NCBI GenBank assembly: GCA_014825775.1
Contig: MVAQ01000373.1
Span: forward strand, 1 to 11,524
Reading direction: 5' to 3'
DNA length: 11,524 nucleotides
Origin: Krasilnikovozyma curviuscula
Lineage: Eukaryota; Basidiomycota; Tremellomycetes; Cystofilobasidiales; Mrakiaceae
Below, in pieces: positions 7,015 to 11,524 of this stretch. The notes below the pieces were generated by a model. The model saw only the letters and a list, made by a program, of their open reading frames with translations, ran no database searches and had not been told where the DNA came from. Made by a program: the position numbers and the translations under genes. Position 1 is the first letter of the stretch; every line of letters starts with the position of its first letter.

Positions 7015-9044
7015 TCACCACCGACCCTTCGGCTGCTGCTGATACTGCTGGTAGTATTGTTGTTGTTGGAATTGCTGTTGCTGAGCCTGTCCTTGACGAG
7101 GTAACGGTGGTCTAAATTGTGCCCGCGAATACACCTGCTGCAGTTGCTCTTGCTGTTGGGTAAGACGGTGCTGCTCCTGCTGCTGTTGATACACCAGCGG
7201 CGGTCGGGGAGGGGTATCGTCGTATGTCTGCTGCTGCTGCTGCTGCTGCGGGGGTAACGGCGGTCGAAAGGGTGAAGTCGTCGGTGGAAAGGATGGGAGG
7301 CGGATCATTGTCGGTGAGGCTGCGGCTTGCGGGTAAGAGGTTTGAGGGGATAGTGATTTTAATGACGGTGCTGAGGGATGCTGCGGTGAAGGGGTGGAAT
7401 ACAATGGGAATTGAGGCTGCATGTGAGAGGGCAGCGGTAGTTGCGGTGAAATCTGGGCAAGGAGCGACGGATTAGGTTGATGCGAAATGGATAACGGCGG
7501 AGATGCTGGCGATACCAGGTTAGAAGGCTGCAATAGTCGTTTAACTGTTGGCAGTAGTTTGACGAGCGGTTTCCCCTCATAGTTGGGGAAACAGCGCAGA
7601 GTTTCCTCCTAACAGAGAAATGAAATCATCAGCAAGAAAGTAAAACTAGAGATCTCTCAGAATAAAAAGGGAACCCTGCCTACTTTAATTTCTTCAAAAT
7701 CGTCCTCGTTGAAATCACTGGTGCTCTCCCAAGCCTGCTCAAACTCCAAATCGATCGCTACCTCAACACCTGTCGATCTCTCTTCTTCTAATATAATCAA
7801 CTCCTTGTTCTCCTTCCACACCACAGTAGGCCCCACTTTCTTTTTCCCAATCGTAGACCCTCGACCAGGTGGAGAGATGGGCGTTGGGAAAGGGGGTGGA
7901 CTCGCTGGGCTTGGGTTGCCAGATGAAACTGTACCTGATCCGCTGGCTTCAGCATTGGTGAATGTAGGCAGAAGGGTGGATGTTGATGCTGCAGGTTGTT
8001 CTGCACTCGATGGAGGCGTTGCTAGAGGGAGGGAGACAGCTAGACGTGGTGGTTGAGTTATAGGGTTGCAAGAAATTATTGGGATCGGCAAGACCCAGAT
8101 TCGTTCTCGAAGACGTTTATGCTACCGACGAAGGAGAGCGTCAGTGACAAGAAGTCGATTGCGTGCTTTGAAGTGAAAGAAGGAGGCAACCTTACCCTCT
8201 CGCGATCTTCCTCCATACGCCTCACTCGGTCTTTATCCGTAAAAGAGTCGAACGATCGTTTTTTTCCACTTGGAGATGTTGATTCTGACACTGAGAATGA
8301 GTCATGGCTTGATCTGCCAAGGAAAAGCATGAACGTATAGCCAGGTCAGCGCACCTCCCGCGCAAACTCGAGAAACAGAACATAAACGCTTACTCTTTTT
8401 TCCGCCGTTCAATTGACGCCAGACACTCATCTATCAGCTCAGGAGGGAATATCCTTTTCGTTCTCCATGTATCCAGAATCTAGGTGGTTGGTTGGAGTAG
8501 TCAGCACACGGACGGCAGAGGGGTGGAGTCAGTACGAGGGGTCAGGGTTTATTTAGAGCCGAACTGACCATCTTGGTACTGAGAAAGTTCAATATTCCTT
8601 CTCTACTATGAGGAGGCACTACAAAGTCGATGAACTTGACCAAGTCCTTAGTTGCGAAAGACAAATAAGGAGTGTTTCCGATTGACAACGACGTCTCACA
8701 GAGGGAGTCGAGGAAATACAGGATGTTGATCCTGGCATTCAGAGAGCCCTGTAGTGGATAAAAACACATCATAAGGTCAGCTTAATAATCCAGAAGGAGT
8801 GGATGAAGCACAGCAAACGCCTTAGGATTGATTTGGCTCCCTACAGAACAAAGGAACAGACGAAAAACCCAGCAAAACGTACCGTCTCACATTCCTCCAG
8901 GATGCATTCCCAGATATCCAACCCCAGGGACCCATTCTTGATGCAGTACGAAACGACCTTTTGGATTGACTGCTGCGAGGCATTGAGCCCTCGGATGTAC
9001 CGAGAGAACTCTTGTCGGACGGCAAATGGGTCGATGGCTTCCAT
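7015..9044 (-). CDS. CTK3: CTD kinase subunit gamma (Ctk3 family) with Q/P-rich C-terminal tail
   Basis: Gamma subunit of the CTDK-I complex, which with a cyclin-dependent kinase and cyclin phosphorylates Ser2 of the RNA polymerase II C-terminal domain. Six exons (8883-9044, 8569-8748, 8394-8479, 8196-8313, 7684-8121, 7015-7608) total 1578 nt, 525 residues, all five introns (134, 89, 80, 74, 75 nt) in phase. The N-terminal CTK3 domain (CID-like, residues about 4-140) shows DPFAVRQEFSRYIRGLNASQ, IWECILEECE, ARINILYFLDSLCE and the helix ILDTWRTKRIFPPE. A second conserved block, RRMEEDRERHKRLRERIWVLP (about 174-195), corresponds to the Ctk3 C-terminal region, and WESTSDFNEDDFEE (about 314-327) follows. 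From about residue 350 the tail is Pro/Ser- then Gln-rich and ends QQPKGRW. Yeast Ctk3 is about 296 residues, so roughly 200 residues here are extra low-complexity sequence. The start Met directly precedes the domain, as is usual. Confidence 0.9.
7228..7248 (+). repeat. (CTG)7 trinucleotide repeat coding poly-Gln in CTK3
   Basis: Seven perfect CTG units on the plus strand, read as seven CAG glutamine codons in the tail of the minus-strand CTK3. Further broken CAG/CAA runs lie at 7021-7085 and 7130-7190, giving the Gln-rich end of the protein. Perfect repeat units suggest slippage. Confidence 0.9.
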
Positions 9045-9643
9045 TCTCTTCCTCTCTACCCTGCTCCTGTCCTATCTGGAAGCCTTTTTGAATAGGAATT
9101 CTATATCTTCTGCTCAGGTGAAAGGGTGCGAGAAAGGTTTCCAGCTAGTAACAATACATTCGACAGGTTGGGTTCGAGTCGGGGTCGATGTTTGGGGCAG
9201 CCTGACGCAGAGACTTGGCTGCAGCTTTCTCGTGAAAGGACTACTGGTAGCGGGCCATCAATTTCATTACATTGAGTAGAATTCACGAAGAGCATAAAAA
9301 AAGCCAAAGACATCGTCTGGGCTGCAGTGGTGTAAAATATAAACAAAGCGTGCTGGTTCCCTAGTTTGCCATGCTACTTCAAACGCCCACTCTCGAGGCT
9401 CCAGATTTTCCACCCATCTTCTGACCGCCATGATCAGGTCAACGATACCTCACGGCATCAAGATGATACGTTCCAAGAATTCGCCAAAGGGGTGCTGCTA
9501 CTGTCGGTGGAACGGCACTCAAGCTGTCAGTTTTTTACCTTCTTCTGCGAGACGTTTATTTCAAAGGAAATCTCTGTACCTATCTGACTATCTGCCCACC
9601 CATGTACTTCTTGCAGTCATCCTCAACATCCTCAACCTTCAAA
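9045..9643. promoter_or_regulatory. Divergent promoter region between CTK3 and J-domain gene
   Basis: About 600 bp between start codons facing apart, so it must hold both promoters. Plus-strand ORFs at 9366-9587 and 9430-9663 show no family pattern. A possible 5' UTR intron end sits at 9616 (CTGAC at 9584-9588, then TTCTTGCAG); if used it would remove the ATG at 9602. No TATA box or convincing heat-shock element was found, although GAATTC at 9478-9483 with a nearby TTC is a partial match. Confidence 0.45.
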
Positions 9644-10322
9644 ATGGACTACGAATACCCTGAATACGAGGAACCCATCCCCAAAGTGTCGCTCAAGCCG
9701 TCTGCGTCCACCTCAAAATCTATCTGGGCGCCCCCAGGCTTCCACGACATCTTCCCACCCCCACCAAGCCTCTCCCGCGAGCAACTCACTGATATAGCAC
9801 TGAAGCGAACAAAGAAAATGATCCAAAACCAGCCATTCTACACCTCTGCATCTACGGCCCTGTTGAAAGCACCGGAACCAAAACCAGCCGAACCATACGA
9901 CGAATACCCACCGAACGCATGGGAGAAATTTGTCAAGTCCTTCGTCGATTTCTTCCTCACAGAAACGCGGTCGAAGCAGCATACAGCGACAGAGTTTGAT
10001 AAATACCAGGATCGGTACCGACCAGACGGGAGGGACCCAAAGGGTCACTATGTAGTTCTCGGTTTACACCCACAGTGGTGGTATACCAACGACGAGATTT
10101 TGGAGGCGAGAAATGCGGTGCTAAAGGTAGTTCATCCAGATACGAGGGTCGAAGGCGAGACAAGGTCGACAGACGATGTGCTGAAGGCATTTGAGGCGTT
10201 GAAGACTCGTGAGTATCCATAGAAATTTGAGTTCAAAGCTAGAGGACTTACAGAGACCTTTTCCGTCTTTTCGTCGTTGGCGCTGTGCTGATCAAGAACG
10301 CAAACGGTACGAGTACTTTTGA
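9644..10322 (+). CDS. J-domain protein with C-terminal J domain
   Basis: A probable Hsp70 co-chaperone or divergent J-like protein; partner and location unknown. The main exon encodes MDYEYPEYEEPIP, a Pro/Ser-rich lead (PPGFHDIFPPPPSLSREQL), a middle helix-rich part (NAWEKFVKSFVDFFL), and a J-like segment at residues about 134-188: YVVLGLHPQWWYTNDEILEA, then LKVVHPDTR with an intact HPD at 164-166, then VLKAFEALKT. The J domain is thus C-terminal, unlike typical DnaJ. The end is uncertain. A good donor GTGAGT at 10209 suggests an intron. With acceptor CTAG at 10242 (34 nt, very short) the protein gains a basic tail ending KRYEYF at 10322 (214 residues). With acceptor ACAG at 10253 it ends LALC at 10292. 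Unspliced it ends REYP at 10222. The start at 9644 has context AAAATGG; an in-frame ATG at 9602 has poor context (CCCATG) and may lie in a 5' intron. No transmembrane segment or zinc-finger region is seen. Confidence 0.75.
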
Positions 10323-10898
10323 GTTGGCTCCCTCTCCCAACATTTGCTACATCGCATCCAACACTACCGTCACTGAGCCTATCTATATAAGAAGTTCTTC
10401 CCTAATGTTTCTTGTCTAGCATCTCTTGTAAGGATCAGATGTGGCTCAGGCAGTGATGAGTTGATGACATTGCGCGTGTATGGCGCTTGAGGACTAGCCT
10501 TGAAATACGGCATTTTTCGCTGGCTGGATTAAATTCATGGAGCCTAAAGGCACCGATAGAGAAAGATAGAGGAAGATTCCTTATCCATATCATTCGCTTT
10601 ACATTTTGCGGGACTGCCCGTTGCCACACGATGTTTGACAAAAGCTTCGCTCAGGTTTTTAGACCTGTTCGTAAGAGCAAACAACAAATCACAGACGTTC
10701 CGGAATGTTTCTTTTACTTCTCAGGAAATGAGAGACGTGAAAGCGATGAAACCAGCGAGCGCAATCTTACCAGTTGGTTTAGCCGCCGTGTGGCCAGCGA
10801 TAGACACCGTCCTCTACAACACCGCTGCAGATGGCTTGTCACTTCAAACCCCCTCCACCCTTCCTGATCCTCACCTTACATTTACCTTTAGATTTGTA
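10323..10898. promoter_or_regulatory. Intergenic and promoter region upstream of FAD oxidoreductase
   Basis: About 575 bp. It holds a TATATAA at 10384-10390, which is far (about 510 bp) from the downstream start, so its role is unclear. The frame of the oxidoreductase stays open upstream and contains ATGs at 10728 and 10746, which would add 57 or 51 residues; that sequence lacks family character. A TTTAG at 10887-10891 just before the ATG could be a 5' UTR acceptor. Confidence 0.4.
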
Positions 10899-11524
10899 AT
10901 GTCAGGCTATCCACACCATCTTCAACCCGCTGGTCTCCCGGTCAAGAATTCCACAGCACCTTTCTGGTTGAGCCAGCCGTCCCGCCTGGCGAAACACCGT
11001 ACCACGAGAGCGCTGCCTCAAGACGCTGATGTGATCATCATCGGGTCTGGTCTCTCTGGCGCCAGTCTGGCATACAATCTCATTAAGAAACAGCCAGGTA
11101 TCAAGATCCTCATGCTCGAGGCGAGGGAGGTTGCTTCTGGGGCAACGGCGAGAAATGGTGAGCGTTTCCCTCCGTCTGCTGTAGAAATCCAGGGTCAGCG
11201 ATAAGAATTCTACTTATTATTATTGCTTTTAGGTGGTCACATCAAGCAGGCCCCTTACTCTAGCTGTAAGCCTGCCCGGCTGCTGTCGTCGTTGACGCGA
11301 ATAGGTCAACCCGTTTCGAAACTAAGTACACCCACTTTCTGCTCTCTATTTTTTATGCCGTTACAGACAAAACCTTCAGAGGTCTTCACGGTCCATCAGA
11401 TGCCAATGATTGTCTCATCTTTGAATCCATCCAGCTCGCCATGTTCCAAGAAATCATCGACGAAGAACTCATCGACTGCTCCTTCAACATCACGACGGCA
11501 TACGACATTCAGATGACACCCGCA
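10899..11524 (+). CDS. FAD-dependent oxidoreductase, DAO family, 5' part (runs off right edge)
   Basis: A flavoenzyme of the D-amino-acid-oxidase-like superfamily (glycine/sarcosine oxidase type), expected to oxidise an amine or amino acid; the substrate cannot be told from this part. Exons seen are 10899-11157, 11233-11265 (33 nt) and 11367-11524, with introns of 75 and 101 nt, frame closed and open to the last base; 150 residues are visible. DADVIIIGSGLSGASLAYNL at about 42-61 is the Rossmann dinucleotide-binding GxGxxG, ILMLEAR at 70-76 supplies the acidic residue that binds the adenosine ribose, and SGATARNGGH at 80-89 is the family motif after it, interrupted by the first intron at N-G|G-H. 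A lead of about 40 residues (FWLSQPSRLAKHRTTRALP) is typical of fungal members. No signal peptide is seen with this start. An upstream in-frame ATG exists at 10728. Confidence 0.88.

Noticed and set aside
7224..7475. Plus-strand Ala-rich ORF
   Set aside because: It is the reverse frame of the CAG repeat and Pro-rich tail of CTK3; the poly-Ala is a by-product.
8749..8882. Possible C/D-box snoRNA in the 134-nt intron 1 of CTK3 (ATGATGT near the 3' end)
   Set aside because: The CTGA box lies before, not after, the C-box-like sequence, and no closing stem is visible.
8803..9279. 158-residue plus-strand ORF
   Set aside because: It is antisense to CTK3 exon 1, which has a clear CTK3 domain; the rest is promoter.
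9471..9485. Heat-shock-element-like TTC/GAA cluster upstream of the J-domain gene
   Set aside because: The spacing of TTC and GAA units does not fit the two-base gap of a real element.
10635..10898. Extended N-terminus of the FAD oxidoreductase
   Set aside because: The ORF opens with TTG; internal ATGs at 10728 and 10746 give non-family sequence, while MSGYP begins the usual short leader before the Rossmann motif. Kept only as an alternative.

Overview
The window is eukaryotic and fungal, most likely from a basidiomycete yeast of the Tremellomycetes (Cryptococcus/Kwoniella/Tremella type). That placement is inferred from style: compact genes cut by many small introns (20 modelled in the seven main genes, one of them ambiguous, mostly 70-100 nt, GTNNGT donors, YAG acceptors, CTRAY-like branch sites), moderate GC, short intergenic gaps, and the combination of gene families. 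There are no operons, no bacterial or phage genes, no CRISPR and no recognisable transposon. Exon models were built by hand from reading-frame continuity, splice consensus and protein family patterns. In six of the seven main genes all splice phases close exactly; the 3' end of the J-domain gene remains ambiguous.

Layout from left to right. (1) The 5' part of a TBC-domain Rab GTPase-activating protein lies on the minus strand and runs off the left edge (1-1141). (2) After a divergent promoter region comes a plus-strand, seven-exon gene for a 322-residue secreted cysteine-rich protein (1881-3334). It has two copies of a five-cysteine module, each followed by a Lys-Arg site, and then a very basic tail. 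(3) A stretch of about 1 kb follows with only a doubtful small signal-peptide ORF (4161-4376). (4) Three minus-strand housekeeping genes follow head to tail: the ribosomal RNA-processing factor RRP17/Nop25 (4378-5400), a PTRHD1-type peptidyl-tRNA hydrolase 2 homologue (5721-6418), and the CTD kinase gamma subunit CTK3 with a glutamine/proline-rich tail (7015-9044). (5) A divergent promoter region separates CTK3 from a plus-strand protein with a C-terminal J domain (about 9644-10322). (6) The 5' part of a plus-strand FAD-dependent oxidoreductase of the DAO family runs off the right edge (10899-11524).

The genes do not form one pathway. RRP17 acts in ribosome biogenesis, CTK3 in RNA polymerase II regulation, the TBC protein in membrane traffic, and PTRHD1 possibly in translation quality control. 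The part least explained by known families is the secreted protein: its duplicated cysteine modules, Kex2-like Lys-Arg boundaries and cationic tail make it a plausible processed precursor, and it is the best candidate for something undescribed. A second point of interest is a weak-then-strong pair of start codons in the PTRHD1-like gene, which suggests mitochondrial and cytosolic forms.
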